This document shows, piece after piece, positions 43,901 to 54,891 of a stretch of 64,000 bases of DNA (the first letter of the stretch is position 1; every line of letters begins with the position of its first letter). Source of the DNA: Anas platyrhynchos (taxonomy: Eukaryota > Chordata > Aves > Anseriformes > Anatidae); NCBI RefSeq assembly GCF_047663525.1, contig NC_092613.1, forward strand, positions 6,411,501-6,475,500, given 5' to 3'. The notes beneath the pieces are model-generated. The model was not told where the DNA came from and searched no databases. It saw only the letters and a list, made by a program, of their open reading frames with translations. The translations under genes were made by a program, and so were the position numbers.

Positions 43901-46530
43901 GTTCAAAGGGAGCGCATGCAAAACAGCTGGAGATAAGGATCACAACAAGAACATTGTCTGGCTTTAAAAGGAAGCAACCATCAAAGCTACGAGGCTGATA
44001 ATAAATAAGGCAACAGCTCTGTTAACCCCGCTGCTGCCGGCATCCTGGGGGGAATGGTGAAGGAAACGGGAGCCAGGACGGGGCAGATTTCCCCCCCAGG
44101 CCCCAGGCAGGTTCCCAAGGAGGTGTTTGTGCCAACACGAGTCACCCCGGGCTGTGACACGAGCAGGGGTGACACTCAGCACACCTGAGGCATTCAAGCC
44201 TTGGGCATCAGTGTGGGACACAGCACGGGACACGAGGGGACAGCAGGGGGGCTTGGGGACCCGGCTGAGCCCACCCAGAGCCCGAGCCCGGTGCTGGGCT
44301 CAGACCACACAGGCTCCTCGCCCGACTTTTAGGTTTTCCTGACTCCTGTCCCAGCTCTGATCTCAGCATCCACGTTGGCTTCCAAGCCCTTCCTGGCACT
44401 CAGCACCCAGCAAGCTGCAACGGAAGGAGAGCAGCAGCCCAGCAGGCTCGCAGCAATCTCTGGTGTTTACCTGCCCCATACGGAGCAAGACGCCCAAGGC
44501 AGAGTCCACGGCACTGGCAGCCAGCCCCAAAACAGATCCTGTTACAGCTGTGACCCAGCCTTCTCCATCCTGCTTACATGCCTTAAATGTCAACGCTCCC
44601 AGCAGCCCATTTCCCTCCCCACCAGCAGGAAAGTTTCTTGGCCTTTACCAATATCGCAGGAATGCAAACAGAGCACGGCGCTCCTAAATTCGGGGCGAGA
44701 GGCAGCGGCCCCGTTACTAAATATGGTGCTTCTTCTCCATGGCAGCCCCACACGCTGCTGATGGGAAAAGGAGGTGGAAAAGGAGCAGGAGGTGGACGGG
44801 GAGATGTGTCTTGCCATCTAAGGAGGGTCTGGCAGGGTCTCCTGCTGGCTGCGGGCACTCTGGTGAAGGGGTCCCGTGGCTGCTGAATGGTGGTGGGCAC
44901 CTGGGGTGTCACCGTGGTACCCCGGAGCTCATCGGGGGCAACTCCGTGCTCACACAGACCCTGCAGGCCTGGAATTTGGGGACAGGCACCCGCAGGTTTA
45001 AAGGTTTTGTGCTAGGGGGGTAGCAAAGCATGGCATCTGGCTTCCTCCTTCTCTGCCCCGCGTCTGAAGCAGCCGCACTTTGCCAGGCAACACAAAAATT
45101 CCTCCCCGTCTGCTTCCTCGAAATCAGCCCCGGCTCCCCGTTTTCTGCATTGCAGAGATTCCAGCGCCCTGCCCTCATCGCCTGAAGGACCCTTTGTTTT
45201 TCTAGGAGCAGCTGAGCTGCCCCACATCAGCCCTCCAGGAGCCGAGGCCGGCAGCCCCTTGTGTTCCACTTCTGCCTCGCTGCGCAGCCTGGGCTGGACG
45301 CCCGCCACGCAGTCAGTCAGCACTCACTCCCGGAGCCGATCTCCTGTTTGAAGGCACTGTGGTAGGTTTGGCTCCCTTCTGCTTATTTTCTTGGCAAATC
45401 AGGCCCGAGTGTTTGTTTTTCTGCCCTAAAGATAACGGCTTCGAATTCCCTGGTGGGGCCCAAGCGCAGCACAGGGGCAGAGGCTGGGAAGGCAGGCGGA
45501 GCGGGGAGCAGAGCACAGGGACAGCAGCCCGGGCTGGATTCGCCTCCAGACCTCTCCCTGGTGGCTTGTTTCCGTGTGTTCCCTTCTCAGAGCAATGCCT
45601 CGTCCCTGATTTCTTGGCTCCTGGTGCCAGCCCCGTGCTCTGGGTGCCGGTGTGGTGTGAGCATCCCCCGGCACGGCCCCTCTGTGCAGAATGGCCGTGG
45701 GGAAGGACGGCTGCAGGGCAGGGAGACCTCAGTCCTCAGCCTGGAGGGAGCTCTGAGAGCCCCCAGCAGCATTGTTTCGGGAGGTAAAAGCCAGTGGCAG
45801 GGGCAAACAAGGGAAACGTCCCCACCCTCCTTATCTGGGGCTGCGGAAGAAAGGATTTCCTGCTGCAGGGAGCCAGCACAACCTGCCACCGCTCCTGCCC
45901 ATCCGGGGACAGCCACTCAGGGACAGCAAACTGCCCAAACTGCCCTCCTGGTCCCCTCGAGCCACAGCGAGCTTCTCAGCCCAGACACGGCCCCGCAGGA
46001 GGGCTCCTGCTCCCTTCGTGCCGCGCAGGGAGCTGCTGTCCCATGCCTGCATCCTTCTGTCCGCAGGCTAAACAGAGCCACGCTAGGGGCCTCACACCTT
46101 CCCCTCACTCTGCTCAGGGACAGCCTTCAGGGCAGGGACAAGCTGGTAACACAGGCTGAGGACTGTGGTAGCCTAATTCAAAGGGCTTTGAACCTGCAGC
46201 GTGGCCAGCCTGGCTTTAAGAAGCTGCTCTCAGCAAGGTGACACTGCTCGCCAGGCCCTGCGCTGCTGCCCTGCTGTCTCCAAATGGAGATGTGAGTGTC
46301 CAGGGTTCTTGCAGAGCACAGCAAGGGAGGGACCCCCGCGGTCAGTCCCCGGCCAGATCCTACAACCAGGCTGGGGGGTGAGTGGGGCAGGAGGGCCGAG
46401 GGCCGGGCTGGTACTCACTGCAGAGGAAGCAGGACTTGTGGAAGCTGCTGCCTTCGCACTGCACCTCCTCGGCGAAGTACACCGCCTTCTGGCACACGCC
46501 ACACTTCTTCCCTCCTCCCCAGTTCGGCAT
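40953..46530 (-). CDS. CSRP1: CSRP1, cysteine and glycine-rich protein 1
   Basis: Two-LIM-domain protein of actin filaments and nucleus that binds alpha-actinin and zyxin and cooperates with SRF in smooth muscle. Coding exons: 46419-46530, 43602-43770, 42787-42913, 41280-41373, 40953-41029; 579 bases, 192 residues, as in chicken CRP1. The start is [14 protein letters not shown]; exon 2 has a single base before the ATG. LIM1 zinc ligands are Cys10, Cys13, His31, Cys34, Cys37, Cys40, Cys58 and Cys61, followed by the glycine-rich [14 protein letters not shown]2 begins [14 protein letters not shown], continues [12 protein letters not shown] and EIYCKGC, and ends with [15 protein letters not shown]. 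The domains are joined by a linker with the typical HRPTNPNAS sequence. A ~3.9 kb first intron separates the coding exons from the CpG-island exon near 50460. Confidence 0.97.
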
Positions 46531-47434
46531 TCTGCGGAGAAAGCAGGGGTAGAAAACGTTTGTTGGTTGCATCAGGGCACCCGGTGATGTCCCCAGACAC
46601 TTGGGGGCTCTGGCACCGTGTCCCCAACAGCTTCCATACCCTGGGGACGCCCGGCTGGCTGCTCACATCTCCTCCCTGTACGGGGACCTCAATCTGCTCC
46701 AGAACTGCGGGAGCAGTGCGAAGGCTGCGAAATGGGCACCCCAGGGGTGCAGGACAAGCACCTGAGCGCTGCCGTGCAGCTCCTGGGCAGGATATAAATG
46801 CTTCTGCTTCTCCCTCCCCTTTTCCTGAAACGTCTCTGGTGACGCGTGGCCAAAAAGCCCCTTTATCGGCAAATCTGCAGGTAAAATCTGCAGCTAACCC
46901 CAAAATATTAGGAGAGGTTAACACGGGTGGCTTGTTTTTGAAGACCAGGCCAACAGAAACCTCAGAGCACCCCAAAACAGCACAGTCCTGCTAGGTGCTG
47001 AGAGAGGCCGGCTGGTTGAGTGTGGCCACGAGGAGGATCTAAAGGCAACCCCAGGTAACTGCAAAGACACCAGAACCAAACAATTTTTGGTGGTGCCTCG
47101 TGGTGTGGGATGGGTCCGTGGGCACAAGCTGCAGCTTGGGAGCTCTCCAAGGGCCTCTCCCCATCAACACCTCCATCAGCCTCCATCCTGCTTCCAGCTT
47201 CCCCGTACCCAGCTCCTGAAAATTGGGGGGAGAGGTCCCCAAAGCAATCAGCCCTCGCACTGCACGCCCCCAAGCCAGGTGCCAGCCCCCCGCGGGCAGC
47301 AGCAGAGGCAGGGAGCTGGGTCAGGAGCTGTTTGGGTGAGAGCCGGAGGCAGGAAGCCCGTTGGGAGCCGGGTTTCCGACCAGCGCGTGGCCTCGGTGCC
47401 AAATCCCTCCCTTTCGGCCAGATCCTTTGCATTG

Positions 47435-47444
47435 CCTTAAAAGG
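47435..47444. promoter_or_regulatory. CSRP1: Perfect CArG box in CSRP1 intron 1
   Basis: CCTTAAAAGG fits CC(A/T)6GG exactly. It lies 3.0 kb downstream of exon 1 and 0.9 kb upstream of the start-codon exon. A CArG-dependent arterial smooth-muscle enhancer within the mouse Csrp1 gene is known, so an SRF site is expected; that this is the orthologous one is inferred. Confidence 0.5.
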
Positions 47445-50194
47445 GCACGAAGCGTTTCTCTGGAAAGCTCCTTATTTCGGGATTTCCTCCTGTCCTGGCA
47501 GGAGGGAGCCGCCAGGTTCAGGAGCTGACCCAGGGGGGGCAGAAGGAGCCCGGGCAGCCCCCCTATAGCCCCAGGCCCCTCCTGCACCACGCCAGACCCC
47601 TCAGGAACTGCACGCCGCTGGCTGTGGCACGTGCTTGGGGCTCTCCTGTCCCTTCCCAAGCGGGGAACGGCCACCAGGTCCCACCACGGAGGGGTTCTGG
47701 AGCCCCACCACCACCCCCTGCTCCCCAGCCGGGCACCCCCAGCACGCTCAGGGACATGGCACCCACCCAGTTTGGGGCCAGCCACTCCTCTTTGCCTCCG
47801 CCACGTGGTTTTTGGTTTTGTTTTCTTTTTTTGTTTTTCCCCTTTCCAGCAGCAGCAAAGGAAGAAGCTTCCTCTACCCAAAGCAAGGCGTCTGAAGCAG
47901 GGACGCCCTTCTCTGAGCTGCGGGGCACAGGGGGTGCTCCCAGGTCCCTCCTGTGTGCCCCCCGAGCAGATCGGGCCCTCGTGCTGCTTATTTTCTGCCT
48001 CTGGTCCAGGAAGACGAGAGGTGAGGCTTTGTGTCAGCAACTCAACTGCGACCGGGGCAGGGGAACCCCCCCGGAAAGCACCCAGCAGCACACAGGCAGC
48101 CCCAAAAAAGCCCGATAAACGTCCCCAGGCAGGATGGATCTGTAGAGAACCGGCTTGCCCTGGGGACACACGGGGCTCGTGAGGGTCACAGCAGGGCGCA
48201 GAGAGCTGGACACAAGCTCCCAGTCCCAGGGAACTCCACACAACACGCAGGGCACGTGCTGACAGCCCGGAAGGCTGCAAGAGAGGCAGAAAAGCAGCGT
48301 GTGGTACGGGGCAGTGTGGGCAGGAAAAACAGAAATCGAGGGGTGATCCCAAACCCTGCGGAGAGCCCCGCTCGCGGAGCATGCAGCAGCTGCCTCGGGT
48401 GTCCAAGCAAAATGCTCCCGCCGGCCATCCGGGCACAGCCGTCACCCCAGCACCCCGTTAACGGCTGTGGGAGGCTTCGCAATCATTTCCACATTTCTCA
48501 GCGGGCTCTGAGCCTCCAGGCCCCATCGCCACCCTGGTAACACTTCTCCAAATCCCCACCGGGCCCGCTCCGAATGAGGAACACAAGGGCCCTGCAGCCA
48601 AAGACCTCGCTGAGCACAAGCACAAGTGAGGCCCAGGGCAGCCAAAATGAGGATTATTTCTCTCCCTCCTGCAGCTCCACATCCCCCAGCGCTGAGGGAA
48701 TCCCAACCGGAGCCCTCCAGGCAGCATTCTCCATGCCAGCCATGGCTCAGCACTGCTCTGAGCAAGGCAAGAGGCCCTACAAACCAAGACAGCGCCGTGC
48801 TACCAACAGCTGCGTGGCTCGGAAGCAAAGAACCACGAGTCTGACGTGTTTTGGAGATTAACCATAAATCCAGAGCCTGGTGTGTGGCCCTAGAGCAGCA
48901 CCACTCACCTGCTCAGTGCGAGCAGCAGCCTCACCTTCCAGACCAGAGCCTGTGGTGCACCGAGTCGGGAGGCAGCCTAGGTTAGGCTAAAGAACCAGGC
49001 ACAAACCAGTACAGAACCAGCACATCCCAGTGCTCTGGGATGCTGCTACACCTGGGATGTCAGTGCCATTGTCTGTGCTCCTGCACCAGCTGGAAAACCA
49101 TCCCCGTCTGCTGAAAATACCCCGCAGGAACTCATCACAGGGCACTCGCTTCGTGCTTGGAGGAGCTCGCTAAGGGCCAGGAGACCCAAGCTGGCCTGTG
49201 TGAAGGGCTATTTTTCTCGCAAGGAGCATTAATAAGAGGGGATGGCAGGAAAGCACCAGTGCTGCACAAAATTCATGGCCTGGCGAAGGGACAGGACAAG
49301 GGGAGGGAAGCACAGCTGGAACCCCAAACCCTGGGGTGCAATTGCTGCCTTCCAGATTGCAGCACAGCGCCCAAAGCAGTGAACTGACCCCACGGCAGCA
49401 GCTGTATGGGGCCAGACATCTCTGGGGGCTTTGCCTGGATGGGAAGGGAGAAGGTCGGGGGGTCTGAGGTGGAAAGAGACCCTCAGCACCACCAGTACCC
49501 GGAGCAGGATGCTTGGTGCTGCTTCTGCTGCCGTCTCAAGGCAGGTCTGCAGCTCTGCTGTGTAGGGACGGGGCCGGCACCAGGCCAGCGGGGTGCTGAG
49601 CCCGCTGCCATACATGGGTATTTGTGAGCGCTCACCCAGCACAACCACCACGTGCCTGCTGCTGCCCGCTGCTCACACGGCAAACCTGTCAGCTTCCTAC
49701 CACAACTGGACGTTCACCTGGTTTGTCAGAGAAAAAATCCGATTTCACCTAGAACAAACGCCCAAAGCATATCCAGGTAGGCGAAGAAAAGCTCCTGACT
49801 TCCGCAGGAATCAAACCCTTTAATCCAACCGAGCCCACCTGAGCTTTTGCAAACCTTTCTGCCCCCTGGGTCATGTCCCGGCAAAACGAGCGAGCCCCTT
49901 TCCAGCCTCGCCACCAAAACCTGGAGGCGCGGAGGCCACGCCAATGTCCCACCATCGCCGTGTCAGTGCCCGTGTCCTCTTGCTCCCTGCATCCCGGCCC
50001 AGAGCCGATTCCTCAAGGGGAGCTCGGGGATTTGGAAGCAGCTGCTGCTGAGCTTGGCAGCACCCGCTGCGCCTGCCAGGCGCTAATTAACGCCCTCTCC
50101 TACGCCCTGGCCCCGCTGCCAGCTCCGAGGATCTGCCTGAGAGCATCCAGCCAGGTCCTGAGGGATGGGGATCCCCCGACACAGGGCTCTGCAG

Positions 50195-50292
50195 GGGAGG
50201 AGGGGATTGAGGGGATGCAGGAGGGAAATAGGGGGATGCAGGAGGGGATCGGGGGGATGCAGGAGGGGATCAGGGGGGGATGCAGGAGGGCA
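50195..50292. repeat. GGGGATGCAGGAGGGGATC minisatellite
   Basis: Four to five imperfect units of about 20 bases (GGGGATGCAGGAGGGGATC-like), just inside CSRP1 intron 1, about 170 bases from the exon 1 donor. Confidence 0.8.
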
Positions 50293-50459
50293 CCTGCCCC
50301 CTCCAGGGCTCCCCACGCTGACAGACGAGGCGGCAGCCGAGCTTAGGGCCAGGAGGGAGCCCCTCGGCATCACGGCCCCCCCCCCACCCCCCTCCTCCTC
50401 CTCCTCCCGTGCCCTCTGCCCGTTCTCCCCTTCCCCACCCGGGGGGGTCCCGCACCTAC

Positions 50460-50600
50460 CTGCAGCGGGGCCGGGCGGGCCGGGTCGGGTCGGGTCGGGT
50501 CGGGTCGGGAAGCGGCGGGCGCGGCGCTTCTCAGCCCGAGGCCGCTCGGGGGCTTTTGTTGGCGGCGGGGGAAGGCGGCGCTTGGCGCTCAGCGATGGCC
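50460..50600 (-). other. CSRP1: CSRP1 exon 1, 5' untranslated, in a CpG island (right end approximate)
   Basis: A good donor (GCTGCAG then GTAGGT) ends an exon at 50460, 3.9 kb upstream of the start-codon exon acceptor at 46532. The flanking 50300-50760 is a dense CpG island without TATA, so the start is uncertain. The exon contains a (CGGGT)n array at 50481-50509. Confidence 0.6.
50481..50509. repeat. (CGGGT)n pentamer in CSRP1 5' UTR
   Basis: Five to six perfect CGGGT units, within the predicted untranslated first exon of CSRP1. Confidence 0.85.
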
Positions 50601-50751
50601 CGGCCCGGCCCGGCCCGGCCCTGATGTGACGGCAGCTCCCGCCCCGAGGGGCCGCGCTGCAGGGCACGGCCCGGCCCGGCCCCGCCGCCATGCCTGAGGC
50701 GAACCCTCAGCGGCCCGCCGGCATCCCCGCGCGTCGCCCTGTCGCCATGTA

Positions 50752-51110
50752 GTGGCACCCTGTCGCCTCACACAGCTCCCTGTCACCCCACACAGCCCCC
50801 AGTCACCCCATGTGTCTGTCACCTCACACATCATCCCTGTAACCCCCCGCATCCCCCGTCACCCCCCACATCTGCCTGTCACCCAGCACAGCCCCCCGTC
50901 ACCCCATGCATCCCCTTTTAGCCCCACACAGCCCCACTGTCACCCCACGTGTCCCTCTGTCACCCCACACATCCCCCTGTAAACCCACGCATCCGTCACC
51001 CCACACAGCCCCACTGTCACCCCATGCATCCCCTTTTAATCCCACACGTCCCCGTGTCACCCCACACGTCCCCGTCACCCTACACAGCCCACTGTCACCA
51101 AACCCTACCG
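50752..51110. repeat. CACCCCACACAGCCC-type minisatellite
   Basis: About 350 bases made of variable 15-25-base units around CTGTCACCCCACACAGCCCC and CTGTCACCCCACACATCCCC. It begins right at the upstream edge of the CSRP1 CpG island. Its open frames are repeat artefacts. Confidence 0.85.
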
Positions 51111-51139
51111 AGTCCCATCACTAACCCACATCCCTCAGA

Positions 51140-51258
51140 GCCACGTCCACACATCTCTTAAACACCTCCCGGCATGGGGACTCCCCCACCTCCCCGGCAG
51201 CCCATTCCGATGCCTGCCCCCCCTCTGCGTGAGGAAATCCTTCCCCATGTCCAGGAGC
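51140..51258 (-). repeat. CR1 LINE fragment
   Basis: CTTAAACACCTCCCGGCATG, then CTCCCCCACCTCCCCGGCAG, CCCATTCCGATGCCTG and GAGGAAATCCTTCCCCATGT follow the reverse complement of the CR1 3' region in order. It is flush with the end of the minisatellite. Confidence 0.85.
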
Positions 51259-52188
51259 CTCTAGGAGGGGACATCAGGAACGAGAGCACGGGCTGGCCTT
51301 TTTCTGCTTGAAAAGAAAGAGACCAGCTATGGGTTTTGGGGGCTCAAGGGTCCCTTTCTGATTGTTTACTTCTGAACCACGGTGCCCGAGGCAGGCACAG
51401 CCTTAGGGGAGAGAGCAGAGAGGAAGGGAGGAGCAGGAGGGGAGCAGAGGGAGGTGCTTCCTTTGGACCTAGAAAACTTTGGCATCGTAATCCTTTGCCC
51501 TGAGCTGTGGGTCAGAAATCCCTGGTCCTGAAGCAAGACCCGAAATGCTGGGAGGGGACGAGGATCACGAGGGGAAAACGCTGCTCACGTCCCGTGCTGT
51601 GGGGCACCAGCAGATGCCACGATGCACATTGCCAAGAGGACAGAGACGGGAGCGCCCTGGTGTCACCCAGCGCAGTTGGTCACGACAGCCGTGGATCTTC
51701 CACAGGGTTCCCTGAGGCCTTGTTACACTCCTACCCCAGAGCAGCCACAGCTCAGGGCTGCGTCCTTCCCCTCGGGGTTGGGAAACCTCTGCCAGATGAC
51801 TCAGAGGAAGTGTCTAACACACAGCACTCGGTGCTGCAGATGTCGGCCTCCAGCAGACCTGCACGGAGTTGGCCTCTCCAGCTGACTTCCCTTGGCTGTG
51901 CATCAGGGGTCATCAGGTTTCGGAGGCTCACATCCCCCTGCTTCTTTTCTCCGCAGATGGAGCGTGTGAATTAGAAGCTGACTCACAGCCTCAGCCTCCT
52001 GCATCCCAAAAATCATGGTCCACCGCTGCAAACCTCAGGTCTGCTCATTGCTCTGGGGCCGCTTGCTGCAGGAGCTGGAGGAGGAGATCAGACTTGTGAA
52101 GTACCCAACCCTCTGTAAGGAGGGAGTGAGCTCCAGGCACAGGCAGCGGGATGCTTTGCTGTCTCACTGAGCCACTCTTCCCTTTCAG

Positions 52189-52423
52189 GACAAAGTCCAA
52201 ACTCGTTCACATCCCCGAGCAGCAGAGCTACTGCTCAGACTGCACACCGCAGGCTGGCTTCAGCCCTTCATTCCCTTCCATTGCTGCAGCCTCCCCGTCC
52301 ATTCAGCAGCACCTAGGAAGGAAGGAGACGAAAAGTTTTCACTTCAAGACTTTTTCTAGCAGGGGGAAGAAGGCAAAGCAGCAAAGAGCTCGGGCAGGTG
52401 CTGTGGGTCCCCACGCCATCTAG
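52189..52423 (+). CDS. Candidate terminal coding exon of an unrecognised plus-strand gene
   Basis: I do not recognise the product. A strong acceptor (CACTCTTCCCTTTCAG) ends at 52188. Reading from there with one base completing a split codon, the frame is open for 77 codons to TAG at 52421-52423 and begins TKSKLVHIPEQQSYCSDC; the end is basic (RGKKAKQQRARAG). An AATAAA follows at 52888-52893. The first exon is not established. A Kozak-context ATG on the plus side of the CSRP1 CpG island (50690, 20 codons to TAG at 50752) is in a compatible phase only through a weak donor, GTAGTG; another donor at 52113 (GTAAGG) is also phase-compatible. The composition looks more like protein than most open frames here, but this may be chance. 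Confidence 0.3.
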
Positions 52424-52876
52424 TGTCGCAGCAGCAGTGGGACAAATCGCCCCAGCAGCTCACAATCGTGGAGTTAAAATGTGCCGGAGATGTCGTGGGC
52501 ACCTGGGAAGGATCCCACCGGTGGGTTAAGGCAAACAGTGTCCTGGATCGCTGAACTGGGAGCCAAGCTGCCAAAATGAGTGACCAAAGACAATGTGGGT
52601 TAGCAAGAGGTCAAAAACGGTGCTAAGAGCTTGAAACAAAACCAGCAGTATTTGTGGGACATTGTCAGGGTAACCAGATATTGAAAGAGCGTGGAGTTCA
52701 CAAGCTGTTAGATTCTGGCTTTGATCTACCATAGGACATGTGGCAGGTTTTGTAAAATTATTTTTCAGAAAACATAAAAGGACTGATTTTTTTTTATTTT
52801 TTTTTTAACTCCAGACAAACAAGCTGCTGGCAGAGGTGCATAAAAAGCACAAACCTGGGCCATTCCAGAAAGCCAT

Positions 52877-52893
52877 TTTATTATATAAATAAA
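52877..52893. terminator. Opposed polyadenylation signals (tail-to-tail 3' ends)
   Basis: A minus-strand AATAAA (TTTATT, 52877-52882) and a plus-strand AATAAA (52888-52893) lie six bases apart in an A/T-rich patch. They would end the two candidate genes on either side with overlapping 3' UTRs. Confidence 0.5.
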
Positions 52894-53240
52894 GCACTTA
52901 TTTATAACAGAGCAGTTAAAGGAAATTCAGTGAGAAACTGAAGGGAAGGAAAACGGTAGTTAAAGATGTTAGCAGCTGGAAGCACACAGGCAGAGGTTTT
53001 GCATGGCCAGCAACACGTGCTCATGTAGATCAGCCTGGGAGTAGATGCGGAATAATACTTTTTGTTCAAAAGCTTCCTGCTGAGATAGGAAGGCCAGAAC
53101 TGAATTTGAAGGCATGGATCATAGGGAAGCAGAGGTGGGAATGTGTTCACGAGTGTCAAGGATCCAGGGTGTGTTTGAGAGGAGGAAAGGATGGCAAGAG
53201 GTTCATAGCCACAGACAATAGTCCTCTCTTGCAGCCAAGT

Positions 53241-53262
53241 CTTTTTTTTTTTTTTTTTTTTT
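53241..53262. repeat. T-run in candidate 3' UTR
   Basis: A run of about 22 T on the plus strand (A-run in the minus-strand transcript), within the predicted 3' UTR of the small minus-strand gene. It may be a simple expansion. Confidence 0.8.
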
Positions 53263-53531
53263 TCCTGGGGATATAGTCCATTTTCAAGATAAATTGTATT
53301 TGGAATAGGGCTGCCATTCTTCTGGCTGTGGTTGCTACAGAGTGGGGGCAGTTTGCAGAAAGAACAGCTTACAGCAGACATTTCCAGGAAGGCACTGGAC
53401 TGACTCCCTGGCACACAGAGCAAATCCCACAGTTCGGGGGCTCGTGCAGATCTGTGCACGTGCAAAGCAGCCTTGCATCCCAGAAGTAACGGTACGGATG
53501 CCAGAAATTTTGGGATCACTCTTTGTATGAT

Positions 53532-54891
53532 TTACAGCCAGTTCTCATGAGCTGTGTCTGTGCAGGACTTCTTGGCATCCAGCAGTTTAGTCAGATGTCC
53601 AGGAATCCTGGGCAGATGTAGAAATCTCTCTAAATACACTTGGGTAAAATTTCTGTAAGGAAAACAAAAGGCAAGTTTTGAAAACACAAAAGGCTTTCAC
53701 AGGAGCACGGGGTGGTCTTGTCAGCTGTGTAGGAGAAGGGGGTGGGATGCAGCCCCGTTACCACATGGCAGGTGGGGAGGACACTCAGAGAACCGTGAGC
53801 CACACCACTAGTGGAGCTATGGCTCACATCAGCCTGGCACGCAGCCAGAGGTAATTAAACGCTTGAAGCAATAAATGCAAAGTAACGGAGCTGCAGGCCT
53901 GATCCAACACGGGCTCAGCAGGTTTCTCACCACGAATAACCAACCCCGCTGGGAAGAACATCATGGAAAGCACGGGAAGGCCACAGCTGGGCACCCCAAA
54001 TGGGACCCAGCAGGCCCACATCTCACAGGGGCCAGGAGTGGGTGCTGAGGGCTCCCAGCCTCTAGCATCCTCCAAAGGCCTTTCTGAACCAAGGACGGTG
54101 ACTTTGTATTTATGACCTGTGCCTGATTTAGTGCTGTTAATCTGTCCAGTTGTATGTAAACCCATTTCAACACCTCGCACCCTCACTGCCTTGCTAGTTG
54201 GAGCTCTGTCCTAAACTACACATTTTCCTTGGTGCTCTTTTCTGGTGAAAGGACAAGGAGGAACGGGCTAAAGTTGCGCCAGGGGAGTTTTAGGTTGGAT
54301 GTTAGGAAGAACTTCTTTACTGAAAGGGTTGTTAGGCATTGGAATGGGCTGCCTAGGGAAGTGGTGGAGTCACCATCCCTGGAAGTCTTTAAAAGAAGTT
54401 TAGATGTAGAGCTCAGGGATATGGTTTAGTGGAGGACTGGTTAGTGTTAGGTCAGAGGTTGGACTCGATGATCTTGAGGTCTCTTCCAACCTAGAAATCC
54501 TGTGATTCTGTGTGATCTCCGTGCTAGCCATTCCTACCTTCACTTTTGTGATTTCAGACCGCTAATAAACCACGATCTGGCATGTTTATGGGTATTTCAC
54601 AGCCCCTAACGCGGCCCCTAGCTCTGTCCATTGGAGTGGGCTCATCCACACGTTGGGGAAACCGAGCCGGGCGCTGCCAGGAGGGGCTGCTCGGGGCCGT
54701 GCTGAGGCGCTGCAGCCACGAGGGGGGGCTCGGGGCAGGCCCAACGAAGAGATTTTGGCTGGGTAGGGCCGCAGCGGGGGCAGTTCAGAGCCTCGCAGCT
54801 CCCCGGCTCGCTTTAAGCAGGGTTTTTATGAGGAGAAAAGCCCCGAGCGGCGCCCTCACGGCACCTCCAGGCGGAGCGGGGCCGCCGCCAT
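53532..54891 (-). CDS. Candidate small two-exon gene, about 50 residues, unrecognised
   Basis: Exon 1 coding would be 54860-54891: an ATG in good context (GGGGAAATGG) encoding [10 protein letters not shown], ending in phase 2 before GTGAGG. The last exon starts at 53652 after a strong acceptor (TTTTGTTTTCCTTACAG), needs exactly phase 2, and stays open to TAA at 53532-53534. Joined, they give 50 residues; the core [19 protein letters not shown] looks like an amphipathic helical protein, then [10 protein letters not shown] and a C-terminal ENWL. A minus-strand AATAAA (52877-52882) would end a 3' UTR of about 670 bases. The intron holds a CR1 copy. Exon 1 lies in the CpG island shared with PPP1R12B. 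I recall UBE2T being divergent to PPP1R12B in human, but this is not UBE2T. An extra internal exon is possible. Confidence 0.4.
54232..54513 (+). repeat. CR1 LINE 3' end with remnant of reverse-transcriptase ORF
   Basis: The best CR1 copy in the window. The plus strand keeps the last part of the CR1 ORF2 frame ([20 protein letters not shown], then [20 protein letters not shown], to a stop at 54427-54429) and the 3' UTR ending in the typical TGTGATTCTGTG octamer region. It is 5'-truncated like most CR1 copies, relatively well preserved, and lies in the intron of the candidate small gene, opposite to it. Confidence 0.95.

Noticed and set aside
50752-51124. Plus-strand frames rich in His, Pro and Ser
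   Set aside because: Each is one reading of the CACCCCACACAGCCC-type minisatellite.
52902-53519. 205-codon minus-strand frame
   Set aside because: It lies downstream of the in-frame stop of the candidate last exon and reads through the A-run as poly-Lys; better explained as 3' UTR.
53824-54186. Minus-strand frame with a hydrophobic stretch ([18 protein letters not shown]) considered as an internal exon of the small gene
   Set aside because: A GTGAGA donor follows it, but no convincing acceptor precedes it in the right phase, and the two-exon model joins without it.
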